Assembly (NCBI GenBank): GCA_045132235.1
Contig: JBGURX010000014.1
Coordinates: forward strand, 1-17,280
From: UBA1756 sp045132235
Lineage (GTDB): Bacteria > Bacteroidota > Bacteroidia > Bacteroidales > WCHB1-69
Direction: 5' to 3'
Length of the DNA: 17,280 nt
Of this stretch, positions 7,010 through 15,746 are shown piece by piece; position 1 is the first letter of the stretch, and each line of letters opens with the position of its first letter. The notes beneath the pieces are model-generated. The model ran no database searches, was not told where the DNA came from, and saw only the letters and a list, made by a program, of their open reading frames with translations. The position numbers and the translations under genes were made by a program.

Positions 7010-7477
7010 TTATTTGTCCATATCAAATCTCAGCCGCGCCAGCACCTCCGCGATTTTCTCCAACCCTGCCCGGTCGGCTTCGTCGAACATAGCAAGTTGT
7101 TCGCTGTCGATGTCTAACACGGCCACCACCCGGTCGTGGTCAATCAGCGGCACCACAATTTCGCTGCGGGAGGCGCTGCTGCAGGCGATATGTCCGGGAA
7201 ACTGTTCCACATCGGGCACGACAAGGGTGCGCTGCAGCTGCCATGCGGTGCCGCAAACCCCGCGGCCGAACGCGATGCGCGAACAGGCCACCGGTCCCTG
7301 AAACGGTCCCAGCACCAGCTCCTCGCCCACCACGCGGTAAAAGCCAGTCCACCAGAATCCGAAAGCCTCATGTATCAGCGCTGCGGTGTTGGCCATCATC
7401 GCCACCGCATCCTGCTCGCCTTCCGCCAATGAGAGAACCTGTTTGTACAGCAGTTCGTACTTTTCGGCCTTATTCAT
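7010..7477 (-). CDS. msrC: Free methionine-R-sulfoxide reductase (GAF-domain fRMsr)
   Basis: Reduces free L-methionine-R-sulfoxide to methionine. The 155-residue protein is a single GAF domain with the diagnostic segments GPFQGPVACSRIAFGRGVCGTA and VEQFPGHIACSSASRSEIV (each conserved in fRMsr). Its cysteines are Cys65, Cys75 and Cys99. Their spacing of 10 and 24 residues equals that of the E. coli enzyme's Cys84, Cys94 and Cys118, so both the catalytic and the resolving cysteines are present and it is not merely a GAF sensor. The ATG at 7477 (MNKAEKYELL) is chosen because the frame upstream of it overlaps the preceding gene. It is 14 nt after the stop of the GlsB-like gene. Cytoplasmic. Confidence 0.93.
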   Translation of the reverse strand: MNKAEKYELLYKQVLSLAEGEQDAVAMMANTAALIHEAFGFWWTGFYRVVGEELVLGPFQGPVACSRIAFGRGVCGTAWQLQRTLVVPDVEQFPGHIACSSASRSEIVVPLIDHDRVVAVLDIDSEQLAMFDEADRAGLEKIAEVLARLRFDMDK

Positions 7478-7491
7478 TGCAGTATTGATTT

Positions 7492-8553
7492 TTATTTTCT
7501 GCCCGCCTTCTTGAGCATTCTCCGTACTTTGCGGTGACGCTTGATCAGCCACTCCTCAATCTTCTGGGCCTCTGTCTCGGGTTCCTCAAGCGACTCCTTC
7601 TTGCGCTTTCTTGCATTGGCGAAACGAAGGTATGCCCCGATGTGGCGCATCTTCTTCTCTTGATAGATGGAGTCGAACGGGATGAGCACAGCGCTGTCCT
7701 CGATGTTGTGCATCAAGTGGTTCACCGCCGTGCCGAACATCACCATCTGGGAAGTGATGGAAATATATGCCGTCACATTCGGCGGTACGTTCACTCCCCG
7801 CATCCGGGCTGCCGCCTTCAGCAACTTATAGTCTTCCAGCAGGTCATCCTGATGCACAACCAGATTCATCAGTTCCGGGTCCGCATCCGGCATGATGGCC
7901 TGATCATCCCACGGGCGGACGAGCTCTTCATGGTCGCCGTAATGTTTCCAGAGGAAGTGGTATATCAGATTCCTGACGATATGGTCGTATGAAGGATAGA
8001 TGGTGATTTTGCCAAAATAATAGAGCAGGTTCGGATTCTTCATGATAATGGCCACCAAACCGTCCCATAGGTTGTCCAAGGCAAAGATGGACTTCGCACC
8101 ACCCTTGGCACTCTGGTAGGTCGGAGCCACAAAATTGCGCCCGAGCTCCAGCACATGCGGCAGGTATTCATCGATGAACTTCTGGGAAAAACGGAACTGG
8201 TGGGAACTGGCGATGACGGGCTGTCCTTTCTCGTCAAACGTCGCATCTGCACCATAGAAGAAGCGGTACCCCCCCACAATGGCCTCGTTGTCGGGGTCCC
8301 ACACAATCAGCTGTTTGTAAGGCTTTTCCATTTTGTCGTACTCATCCAAGTCGATGGAATTGCCTGTGGAACCGCCGGCCTCGCGGAACGTCAGCTCGCG
8401 CAGTCTTCCGATTTCGGTAACCACATTGGGAGAATCCTGCCATGTGACGATGTAAAGCTCGTTGTGCCCCTTGTTGGTGTCTTCCAACTTTTTGGATTTG
8501 GTAAGTTCTGCCTTGAGCAGTTTGACGGGGACGGGATCAATGATTGTATTCAT
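7492..8553 (-). CDS. glsB: GlsB-like N-acyltransferase (hemolysin-type GNAT)
   Basis: A 353-residue GNAT-superfamily acyltransferase of the type once labelled hemolysin. The core begins near residue 30, with the signature IGRLRELTFREAGGSTG about residues 49-65, then GGYRFFYG, and a mid-protein LELGRNFVAPTYQ segment. The C-terminus is strongly basic and probably contacts the membrane. In Bacteroides the matching protein GlsB attaches a 3-hydroxy fatty acid to glycine to start glycine-lipid synthesis, and a PlsC-like partner, GlsA, O-acylates the product. The partner gene lies immediately upstream here, which supports this assignment. The amino acid used could be another, such as ornithine. The ATG at 8553 is chosen over an in-frame TTG at 8571, which would overlap the upstream stop. 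Confidence 0.85.
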   Translation of the reverse strand: MNTIIDPVPVKLLKAELTKSKKLEDTNKGHNELYIVTWQDSPNVVTEIGRLRELTFREAGGSTGNSIDLDEYDKMEKPYKQLIVWDPDNEAIVGGYRFFYGADATFDEKGQPVIASSHQFRFSQKFIDEYLPHVLELGRNFVAPTYQSAKGGAKSIFALDNLWDGLVAIIMKNPNLLYYFGKITIYPSYDHIVRNLIYHFLWKHYGDHEELVRPWDDQAIMPDADPELMNLVVHQDDLLEDYKLLKAAARMRGVNVPPNVTAYISITSQMVMFGTAVNHLMHNIEDSAVLIPFDSIYQEKKMRHIGAYLRFANARKRKKESLEEPETEAQKIEEWLIKRHRKVRRMLKKAGRK

Positions 8554-8567
8554 AATGATGTGGGTTG

Positions 8568-9425
8568 TCAATCAATACTGGATGGCCATGGATTGGAGAC
8601 GATGCCTGCCAAATCCAGCATGGACTTGTAGGCGAGGTCGCGTAGCCGTGCCACCTCCTCCTTGCGGGGTTGGGTGGAATCGGGCACGATGGGGTCACCC
8701 ACGCGAATGGTAAGCAGCGGCTTGTCCTTGCTGAAGAGTTTGCGCCATCCGGTGCGGGGCCGGAACGTGATCATCATGGGGAGAATGGGAAGGGAATATT
8801 TGTAAGCCATGTTGAAAGCCCCTGTCTTGAAAGGCCGTAGCGGGGCATAGTCGTACCAGCTGCAGCCTTCCGGGAAAATGTGTATCCACTGCTTTTGGGC
8901 ATGCAGTTCATCCAGTGCCTGGTCGAACTTACGGAGTCCGCGGATGTTATCCGGAATGGCAATGCCGCCGATGTGTTTCATAAGGAAGCCGTCCTTGCCG
9001 TTGAAAGGATCGGCCCACATGGGAATCCATGCCTTGCGGTAGCGCATGGCCTGCAACACGCAAATCATATCCCACCGGTGGACGTGGTTGCAGACGGTCA
9101 TCAAGCCATTGGCGAAAAGCTTGCGGTTTTTGCGGATTTTCGCCCGCCCTTCAATCTTGATTCCAAACCGGAGGCGGTTCAACGGAAAAACCACCAGCCA
9201 AGTGGTGAGGTAGATGAGAATATGCCAGATTTTGAATTTCAGCGACCGGTCGAGGTAGGGATATGTTTCATCGAACTTCAGCTCCCTGCACTTCCCACGT
9301 ACGGTGGTCATCCGCTTGTGCGGATTGTCGCCGGGAAAATCTGCCTCAGGTTCAGGAACATATACTCCTTCCCTGACCTTGAAATTGCGATACGCCGGGC
9401 CAAACGATGAATAATCCTTTAACAT
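8568..9425 (-). CDS. glsA: GlsA-like lysophospholipid-type O-acyltransferase
   Basis: A 285-residue PlsC/LPLAT-family protein. The acyltransferase block I is NHVHRWD with His114 and Asp119 (HX4D), and block III is FPEG at 184-187. A hydrophobic segment at about 66-82 should anchor it to the inner membrane with the active site facing the cytoplasm. The N-terminal 60 residues are hydrophilic and proline-rich. Paired with the adjacent GNAT it most likely O-acylates the N-acyl amino acid to give a two-chain glycine (or flavolipin-like) lipid; an alternative is a general phospholipid acyltransferase. It is first in the six-gene run, 21 nt after a -7 box, and its stop is 14 nt before the next ATG. 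Confidence 0.85.
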   Translation of the reverse strand: MLKDYSSFGPAYRNFKVREGVYVPEPEADFPGDNPHKRMTTVRGKCRELKFDETYPYLDRSLKFKIWHILIYLTTWLVVFPLNRLRFGIKIEGRAKIRKNRKLFANGLMTVCNHVHRWDMICVLQAMRYRKAWIPMWADPFNGKDGFLMKHIGGIAIPDNIRGLRKFDQALDELHAQKQWIHIFPEGCSWYDYAPLRPFKTGAFNMAYKYSLPILPMMITFRPRTGWRKLFSKDKPLLTIRVGDPIVPDSTQPRKEEVARLRDLAYKSMLDLAGIVSNPWPSSID

Positions 9426-9445
9426 AAGATAGGTTAATGGGTGTG

Positions 9446-9453
9446 CAAAAATA
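9446..9453 (-). promoter_or_regulatory. Candidate -7 box driving the six-gene run
   Basis: TATTTTTG on the minus strand, ending 20 nt before the glsA ATG. The upstream region is a long A/T tract without a TTTG at the proper 19-21 nt spacing (the nearest TTTG is 30 nt away), so the -33 element is weak or absent. The rimM stop is 38 nt further upstream. Confidence 0.45.
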
Positions 9454-9491
9454 CAAAAAAAATTAATAAAGAAAGTTAAAAAACAAATTTT

Positions 9492-10010
9492 TTATCCTTC
9501 CAAATAAATGTCTATCAGCCCTTCAGGAGCGGCCACGCGCAAAATACGCTGCTCACGGTCCACCTCCTCGAAGATGTCGTCCACCGCAGGAATCAGAATT
9601 TCCTTCCCGTCCTTATCTACCTGCATGATGGGCTGGTTGCTCACATCAATGAAGTCCTTGCAGATGCCGATGTTGCCTTTTTCTTTATCAATTACTTGAA
9701 AACCTATCACTTCGTGGTAATAAAATTGATTACCCGTCAAAGGCGGCAACTCACTGATCGGCAGGTACATCTCCATTTTCACCAAAGATTTGGCCTCTTC
9801 GCCATCCACATCGGCGAACTTCACCACCGCATTGTTGCCGCCGCGCAGCTCGATGCTCTCAATCATGTAGGGGATGTACTCGTCGCCCTCTAACAGGAAA
9901 ACGGCCCGCAGGTTGCTGTATTTTTCGGGCTCGTCGGTGTCGAGAAAAACGGTCAGCTCGCCCTTGTAGCCAAAAGGTTTGGTGATGATGCCGAGGTAGA
10001 AATATTCCAT
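9492..10010 (-). CDS. rimM: Ribosome maturation factor RimM
   Basis: Assists assembly of the 30S head domain around ribosomal protein S19 and 16S rRNA helices 31-33b. The 172-residue product has the N-terminal RimM beta-barrel opening with the typical FYLGIITKPFGYKGEL (residues 4-19). A C-terminal PRC-barrel follows from about residue 97, containing YYHEVIGF, an Asn-Gln-Pro turn, and a closing ILIPAVDDIFEEVD region near 138-151. Length is standard. It follows lpxC by 9 nt and is the last gene of lpxD-lpxC-rimM. Elsewhere rimM commonly sits with rpsP and trmD, so this linkage to lipid A genes is a lineage-specific arrangement. Confidence 0.95.
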   Translation of the reverse strand: MEYFYLGIITKPFGYKGELTVFLDTDEPEKYSNLRAVFLLEGDEYIPYMIESIELRGGNNAVVKFADVDGEEAKSLVKMEMYLPISELPPLTGNQFYYHEVIGFQVIDKEKGNIGICKDFIDVSNQPIMQVDKDGKEILIPAVDDIFEEVDREQRILRVAAPEGLIDIYLEG

Positions 10011-10019
10011 GGTAAAAGG

Positions 10020-10920
10020 TTATTGGATGTTGGCGAGAAGGAGCTTCACCAGCTCGGTGTTGGCGAAATGGCCCGGGTGCGAAGCGGTGACATGGCCTTT
10101 CAGCGGGCGGCCCAACAGGTAGAGGTCGCCGACAAGGTCAAGCAGTTTGTGGCGGGCGGGCTCGTTGGCATGGTGCAGGTCCACATTGTTGAGGATGCCG
10201 TTCTCGGTCACCTTCAGGTCGGATTTCTGGAAGAAGGCGGCCAGCTGCTGCAGCACCTCCGGCGGAGGCACCTGCGCCACAAAGACGATGGCGTTGTCCA
10301 CATCGCCGCCATGGGCCATGCCGTGCTGGATGAGGTACAACAACTCGTGCAGGAACACGAAGGTGCGGCAGTTGTACAATTCGGGTACAAACTTTTTAAT
10401 ATCGTCAATTTCAGCATGTTGCGCGGCCAGCACCTGCGTGCCGTAGTCCACATCCACCTCGGCGCGGAAGTCGTCGGCCGAGGTGACGGTGATGGAAATC
10501 TGCTTTTCAGGAAGGGTGAAGGTCACGGGCTCTTTCACGGTGAAATACTCGCGCTCGGCCTCCTGCTCCACCACTTTCACCTTCTGCAAGGCCTCCACAT
10601 ACAGGCGCGAGCTGCCGTCCAAGATGGGCGTTTCGCAGGCGTCGATGTCGATGAGAACATTGTCGATTTGCAGTCCGGCGAGGGCTGCCATCAGGTGCTC
10701 GATGGTGCGCACCTCGGCCTCGCCCTCACGGATGGAGGTACCGCGGGAGGTGTCGAACACGTTGGTGCCCAGCGCTTTCACGGTGGGGGTGCCGGGCAGG
10801 TCAACCCTGCGGAATACGATGCCGTGGCCGGCAGGGGCGGGCAGGAACGTCACAGTGACCTGCTTGCCCGTATGCAACCCTTTTCCCGACAGGGAAATGG
10901 AGGCTGAAATAGTGGTTTGT

Positions 10921-10928
<8 letters not shown>
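10020..10928 (-). CDS. lpxC: UDP-3-O-acyl-N-acetylglucosamine deacetylase LpxC, stand-alone
   Basis: Zinc enzyme that deacetylates UDP-3-O-acyl-GlcNAc, the committed step of lipid A synthesis. The 302-residue product shows the ligands His78 (TIEHLMAAL), His260 and Asp264 (EPARHKLLD) and the catalytic His287 (ASHPGH). The N-terminus SISLSGKGLHTGK is the usual opening. In most Bacteroidota LpxC is fused to the FabZ dehydratase (about 460 residues). Here the frame stops with TAA right after the LpxC domain, and rimM begins 9 nt later, so FabZ is missing at this locus. Its start overlaps the end of lpxD by 8 nt, implying translational coupling. LpxA is not downstream either. Confidence 0.96.
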
Positions 10929-11946
<1,018 letters not shown>

Positions 11947-11961
11947 CTTAAAAAAATTTGG

Positions 11962-11992
11962 CAAAATTACGTAATTTTACCCAAATAACAAA
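11962..11992 (-). promoter_or_regulatory. lpxD promoter, full match to the Bacteroidota consensus
   Basis: On the minus strand, TTTG at 11992-11989, then 19 nt, then TAATTTTG at 11969-11962. Both elements and the spacing match the TTTG-N19-21-TAnnTTTG consensus exactly. The box ends only 15 nt before the lpxD ATG, so the leader should be about 10 nt long. Confidence 0.75.
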
Positions 11993-12000
11993 TGCTAATT

Positions 12001-13725
12001 CTAAAAGAACATCTCCTTCTGTTTATCTTTTTCCCCTTTGCTCTTGGCACTGAACACTTTCTCGCCCGTATAGGGGTCGTAGCCGAGGAAGTACATGGCC
12101 GTGGAATAGGTCATGGGCGTGGGCGTGAAATCCTGCACCTGCTCAATGTGAAGATGCTGTCCTGCAGTAGCTTTGTGCAGCGCCTTCATATCGTCGAGGG
12201 TACAGGCGGGATGGGCGGAGATGAAGTAGGGCACCAGCTGCTGGTGCAGTCCCGCCTCGCGGTTGAGCTGCTGGAATTTTTTGTTGAAGGTGAGGAATTG
12301 GTCAAAGGAGGGCTTCCGCATCTTGTTAAGCACCTTGGTCTGGGTGTGCTCGGGCGCCACCTTCAGACGACCCGACACATGATGGCGCACCACTTCGCGG
12401 AAGTAGTCGGTGAGGCCGTTCTCGCGGTCGGTGGCCTCATCGGCAAGCAACAAATCGTAACGGATGCCGCTGCCGATGGTGATGCGTCGCACCCCCTTCA
12501 CGCTCGCAGCCCTGCGGTAGAGGGCAATCAACGGCTTGTGGTCGGTGTCGAGGTTCGGACATACCGACGGGAAGATGCACGAGGGACGGGCACAGCGCAG
12601 ACAGGCTTTCAGGTTGCGCCCCCGCATGCGGTACATGTTGGCCGACGGCGCGCCGAGGTCGCTGATGTGCCCTTTGAAGTAGGGACGGCGGGCAAGGTCT
12701 TCCACCTCCTCAAGAATGGAACGCTCGCTGCGCGAGCTGATGAACCGTCCTTGGTGCGCGGTGATGGCGCAGAAACTGCACCCGCCGAAACAGCCTCTGT
12801 GGATGGTGATGGAGTTCTTGATCATCTCCCATGCGGGGATGTCGCCTCGCTTGGCATACTTGGGGTGCGGGGCGTTCATCATACGGTCGAAGAGGGCGTA
12901 CTGGTCCATCTCCTCCTCGGTGGCGGGCGGATAGGGCGGCAGTATCACCAACTGCTTGCGGTTGTAGGGCTGTACGATGATGCGCTGCTCCCGCTTGTTG
13001 CTCTCGGTCTCGAAGGCGACGAAGTTCTCGCCATAGAAACGCTTGTTGCTCAGCTCCTTCTCGAAAGGATGCAGCATGAGCGGCGGCTCCGTACCGCAAT
13101 ATTTTTTGTAATCATCTGTAATAAAAGCAATTTGCGAACAGTCGTGCAGGTGCTCACGCCAGTTGTCGGTGCGAAAGATGCGCACGAGGTCTGTCATGGG
13201 CCGCTCGGCCATGCCATATACCAGCAGGTCGGCGGGACAGTCCATCAGGATGGAGGGCCGCAGCTTGTCCTGCCAGTAGTCGTAGTGCGAGAGGCGGCGC
13301 AGGGAAGCCTCGATGCCGCCGATCACCACGGGCGTGTCGGGGAAGAGCCGCTTCACCCACTGGGTATAGACGATGGTGGCGTAGTCGGGACGGAAACCGT
13401 GCCGCCCGCCCGGCGTGTAGGCATCGTCGTGGCGGAGCCGCTTGGTGGCGGTGTAATGGTTCACCATCGAGTCCATGTTGCCGGCTGTGATGCCGAAGAA
13501 CAGACGCGGACGGCCCAGCTTGGCTAAGTCGCGACCGTCGTCCTGCCAGTTGGGTTGCGGCACGATGGCCACTTTCAGCCCCATGGCCTCCAACCACCGC
13601 CCGATGACCGCCGGCCCGAAGGAGGGATGGTCCACGTAAGCATCACCGCTGATGAGGATGACATCCAACGCATCCCAGCCAAGCGACTCTACTTCTTTTT
13701 TGGTGGTGGGCAAAAAATGGTCCAT
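12001..13725 (-). CDS. ygiQ: YgiQ family radical SAM protein
   Basis: A 574-residue protein matching the YgiQ/UPF0313 family through its whole length. The N-terminal domain (about 1-290) carries LISGDAYVDHPSFG near residue 24 and VVIGGIEASLRRLSHYD in the middle. The radical SAM core follows with the CX3CX2C cluster Cys312, Cys316, Cys319 (RGCFGGCSFC), which binds the 4Fe-4S cluster that cleaves S-adenosylmethionine. A second cysteine-rich segment, CLRCARPSC...CPNL, about 70 residues later may hold another cluster. The reaction is not known for this family. The gene lies 23 nt downstream of tlyA on the same strand and ends 8 nt before the lpxD -33 box. Confidence 0.95.
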   Translation of the reverse strand: MDHFLPTTKKEVESLGWDALDVILISGDAYVDHPSFGPAVIGRWLEAMGLKVAIVPQPNWQDDGRDLAKLGRPRLFFGITAGNMDSMVNHYTATKRLRHDDAYTPGGRHGFRPDYATIVYTQWVKRLFPDTPVVIGGIEASLRRLSHYDYWQDKLRPSILMDCPADLLVYGMAERPMTDLVRIFRTDNWREHLHDCSQIAFITDDYKKYCGTEPPLMLHPFEKELSNKRFYGENFVAFETESNKREQRIIVQPYNRKQLVILPPYPPATEEEMDQYALFDRMMNAPHPKYAKRGDIPAWEMIKNSITIHRGCFGGCSFCAITAHQGRFISSRSERSILEEVEDLARRPYFKGHISDLGAPSANMYRMRGRNLKACLRCARPSCIFPSVCPNLDTDHKPLIALYRRAASVKGVRRITIGSGIRYDLLLADEATDRENGLTDYFREVVRHHVSGRLKVAPEHTQTKVLNKMRKPSFDQFLTFNKKFQQLNREAGLHQQLVPYFISAHPACTLDDMKALHKATAGQHLHIEQVQDFTPTPMTYSTAMYFLGYDPYTGEKVFSAKSKGEKDKQKEMFF

Positions 13726-13748
13726 GGTGCTTTTATGCTGTACAACAA

Positions 13749-14546
13749 TTATTTAAGCGATTTCCTAATCTCCTTTACTTTCTTGAAAAGCTCAGTATAA
13801 TCAATATGGTAATGGTTGTCGGTGGTGGAGAAGAGGGAGAGAAATTCGGTGTTTTTCACCTTTTCGAAAAGGGTGGAGACGGCGAGGTTGTTGAGGTGAA
13901 GGCCATGGTTGAGGGCTTCCATCTCCACACGGCGCAGGGCCACCTTGTAGCCCTTCTCGTCGGTGACAATGCCGCTCTTGTTGAGGAAGGATGCGCCCGC
14001 CTCAAACTGCGGTTTGACCAGCAGCACACATTGTCCGTCGTTTTTCAGGAAGGGCTGGAAGTAAGGGATGATGTAGGTGAGGGAGATGAAGGAGACATCC
14101 GACACGATGAAGTCGTACTGGCGGTGGTCCACCTCCTGCGGGGTGAGTTCTCGGAAGTCGCGGTTTTCGATGGAGAGCACCTGCGGGAGGCCTTGCAGGG
14201 AGGGGTGCAGCTGGCGGGTGCCGACGTCCACGGCGGTGACGTGCGCCGCGCCGTGTTTCAGGGCGCAGTCGGTGAAGCCGCCGGTGGAGCTGCCGATGTC
14301 GAGCACACTCTTGCCGGTGAAATCCAGCTGGAAGTCGGCGATGGCCTTTTCGAGCTTGAGGCCGCCCCTGCTGACATATTTATTAAAGATGTCAATCACT
14401 TCAATGTCGGCCTCCTCGGGCACCTCCTTCGAGGGCTTGTCGATGATACGGCCGTCCACCTTCACAGTGTGCTGCACGATGGCGTCCTGGGCCCGCTCGC
14501 GTGAGGAGAAGAGTCCGCGGGTTACGATAAGTTTGTCGAGTCGCAT
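13749..14546 (-). CDS. tlyA: TlyA family rRNA 2'-O-methyltransferase
   Basis: A 265-residue protein with an N-terminal S4 RNA-binding domain (residues 1 to about 60: MRLDKLIVTRGLFSSRERAQ) and an FtsJ-like Rossmann methyltransferase domain. The SAM site is DIGSSTGGFTDC at 83-94. Lys64, Asp150 (SDVSFISL) and Lys178 (LLVKPQFEAG) with Glu182 are candidates for the Lys-Asp-Lys-Glu catalytic set. In mycobacteria and other bacteria TlyA 2'-O-methylates cytidines in rRNA; the label hemolysin is historical. The ATG at 14546 is chosen because the open frame before it contains the promoter boxes. It is probably co-transcribed with ygiQ. Confidence 0.94.
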   Translation of the reverse strand: MRLDKLIVTRGLFSSRERAQDAIVQHTVKVDGRIIDKPSKEVPEEADIEVIDIFNKYVSRGGLKLEKAIADFQLDFTGKSVLDIGSSTGGFTDCALKHGAAHVTAVDVGTRQLHPSLQGLPQVLSIENRDFRELTPQEVDHRQYDFIVSDVSFISLTYIIPYFQPFLKNDGQCVLLVKPQFEAGASFLNKSGIVTDEKGYKVALRRVEMEALNHGLHLNNLAVSTLFEKVKNTEFLSLFSTTDNHYHIDYTELFKKVKEIRKSLK

Positions 14547-14566
14547 GGTCAGTTTCTTTTCGGCAG

Positions 14567-14584
14567 CAAAAGTACGCAAAAATA
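14567..14584 (-). promoter_or_regulatory. Two candidate -7 boxes of tlyA
   Basis: Minus-strand TACTTTTG (14574-14567) and TATTTTTG (14584-14577) both fit TAnnTTTG, 10 nt apart. The nearer ends 20 nt before the tlyA ATG. No clear -33 TTTG was found for either, so which one is used cannot be decided by eye. Confidence 0.45.
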
Positions 14585-14597
14585 TCGGAATTGTGAT

Positions 14598-14605
14598 TAT
14601 CTTTG
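14598..14605 (+). promoter_or_regulatory. Candidate -7 box of the thiol peroxidase gene
   Basis: TATCTTTG fits TAnnTTTG and ends 24 nt before the ATG at 14630. It lies back-to-back with the tlyA boxes in an 83-nt divergent region. No matching -33 is evident. Confidence 0.45.
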
Positions 14606-14629
14606 CAGTTCCAAATAAAATGAACCGTT

Positions 14630-15076
14630 ATGCTGCAAAAAGGAACAAAAGCCCCTTATTTTGAGGGCGTTGATGAAAACGGGAATCCCGTCAAGCTGAC
14701 CGATTTCTCCGGTAAAAAGTTGGTTTTATATTTCTATCCCAAGGACAGCACGCCCGGCTGCACCGCCGAGGCCTGCGACCTGCGCGACAACTACGAGCGT
14801 TTTCTTGCGCTGGGTTACAGCGTGTTAGGGGTGAGCCGCGACAGTGCCTCCTCGCACCAGAAATTCATCGCCAAGTACGAACTGCCGTTCCACCTCATCG
14901 CCGACACCGACCTCACCATTCTGAAGGCCTACGAGGCATGGGGCGAGAAGAAAATGTACGGCAAAGTCACGGAGGGCACGCTGCGCACCACCTACGTCAT
15001 CGATGAGAACGGCGTGATTGTGGATGCCATCGGCAAGGTGGATACCAAGAACCACACCACACAGATACTGAAGTAG
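14630..15076 (+). CDS. bcp: Thioredoxin-dependent thiol peroxidase (BCP type)
   Basis: Reduces hydrogen peroxide and organic hydroperoxides using thioredoxin. The 148-residue product is a compact BCP/AhpC-TSA peroxiredoxin. The active-site loop YPKDSTPGCTAEACDLRD has the peroxidatic Cys44 and a second Cys49 placed as in atypical 2-Cys BCP. The downstream VLGVSRDS and DTDLTILKAYEAWGEKKMYGK regions are also typical. There is no signal peptide, so it is cytoplasmic. The ATG at 14630 is used; an ATG at 14620 is out of frame. It is monocistronic, divergent from tlyA and convergent with the GNAT gene. Confidence 0.96.
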   Translation: MLQKGTKAPYFEGVDENGNPVKLTDFSGKKLVLYFYPKDSTPGCTAEACDLRDNYERFLALGYSVLGVSRDSASSHQKFIAKYELPFHLIADTDLTILKAYEAWGEKKMYGKVTEGTLRTTYVIDENGVIVDAIGKVDTKNHTTQILK

Positions 15077-15097
15077 TTAGTTTCAATTTTACTCCCC

Positions 15098-15120
15098 AAA
15101 CAACAGAGTTGTTTATTTTT
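15098..15120 (+). terminator. AT-rich hairpin with T tract after bcp
   Basis: AAACAAC (15098-15104), loop AGA, GTTGTTT (15108-15114), then ATTTTT to 15120. The 7-bp stem is weak but it is followed by a T run 22 nt after the bcp stop, the form of an intrinsic terminator. Confidence 0.45.
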
Positions 15121-15121
15121 G

Positions 15122-15210
15122 ATGAGGGCGGCCCGGCTCCCAGCGGTCGCCGTCGGGCTATCCGCTTTACTCGCTTCGCTCGTGTTCGCTCCTATCCCTG
15201 CCGCAAGTGG
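15122..15210. other. GC-rich structured non-coding element behind the GNAT gene
   Basis: This stretch lies within the 138-nt gap between the convergent bcp and GNAT genes and stands out by composition. It holds GCCCG at 15131-15135 pairing with CGGGC at 15154-15158, a nested CGG-TCG-CCG hairpin at 15144-15152, and two copies of TTCGCTC with a 10-nt period (15175, 15185). Read on the minus strand it begins a few nt after the GNAT stop, so it would be the 3' end of that transcript. I see no convincing coding frame. It may be a dispersed repeat or a 3' UTR structure; neither is shown here. Confidence 0.5.
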
Positions 15211-15214
15211 TGGG

Positions 15215-15724
15215 TTACAGCGCGCTGATTTTCTGATAGGCCAGTCGTTCGTCGCCGTTGGCGAGGAGGATGATGCCGCAGTAGGAGAAGCCGTGTTTGA
15301 GGATGTTGTGCTGCATGATGCGGTTGTCGCGGTGGGTGTCGATGCGGATGTTGCGGTCGCGGGAGAAGGCGAACTCCATGATAGTGTGGAAGATGCCGTG
15401 TGTTTCCGGAAAGCTGGCAATGCGGTGGATAACGTGATAGGGCTGGCTGTCGTCGAGCCACTGCCCGTGGTAGATGGTGCCGTAGGTGGGTTCGGGCGAG
15501 GGCAGGAAGGCGAAGTAGGCCGCAATGCGACCATTGTCTTCCACCACGAAGGCGCCGTCTCGCTCCACGTCTGCCCGCACCGCCTCCAGCGACGGGTACC
15601 CGTTGACCCACTGCTGCGTATTGCCGTCGGCCACCATGATGCTCTTGGCGGCTGCGAAAACCTCAAGGATTCTCTCAGCGTCTTGCGGCAAACGTGCGGG
15701 GCGGATGGAGAGAAGGTGGGACAT
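15215..15724 (-). CDS. GNAT family N-acetyltransferase
   Basis: A 169-residue protein with the GNAT fold: RPARLPQDAERILEVFAAAKSIM (N-terminal strand and helices, about 8-30), DGAFVVEDNGRIAAYFAFLP in the central sheet, and the acetyl-CoA site region FSRDRNIRIDTHRDNRIMQHNILKHGFSYCGII (about 120-152), which matches motif A/B of small acetyltransferases. The acceptor is unknown. The strand DNIRID...H resembles that of poorly characterised acetyltransferases common in gut Firmicutes and Bacteroidota. It starts 22 nt after the AlbA_2 gene stop on the same strand and has no evident promoter of its own, so it is likely co-transcribed. A GC-rich structured element follows its stop. Confidence 0.88.
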   Translation of the reverse strand: MSHLLSIRPARLPQDAERILEVFAAAKSIMVADGNTQQWVNGYPSLEAVRADVERDGAFVVEDNGRIAAYFAFLPSPEPTYGTIYHGQWLDDSQPYHVIHRIASFPETHGIFHTIMEFAFSRDRNIRIDTHRDNRIMQHNILKHGFSYCGIILLANGDERLAYQKISAL

Positions 15725-15746
15725 AGGGATGGTTATTTGAGAGTGA

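Noticed and set aside
10023..10907. A 294-codon plus-strand open frame opposite lpxC
   Set aside because: Antisense shadow; lpxC has all catalytic residues on the minus strand.
11992..13527. A 511-codon plus-strand open frame opposite ygiQ
   Set aside because: It is the mirror of a GC-rich gene with strong family match on the other strand. Its translation is low in recognisable domains and rich in His/Val/Gly/Arg.
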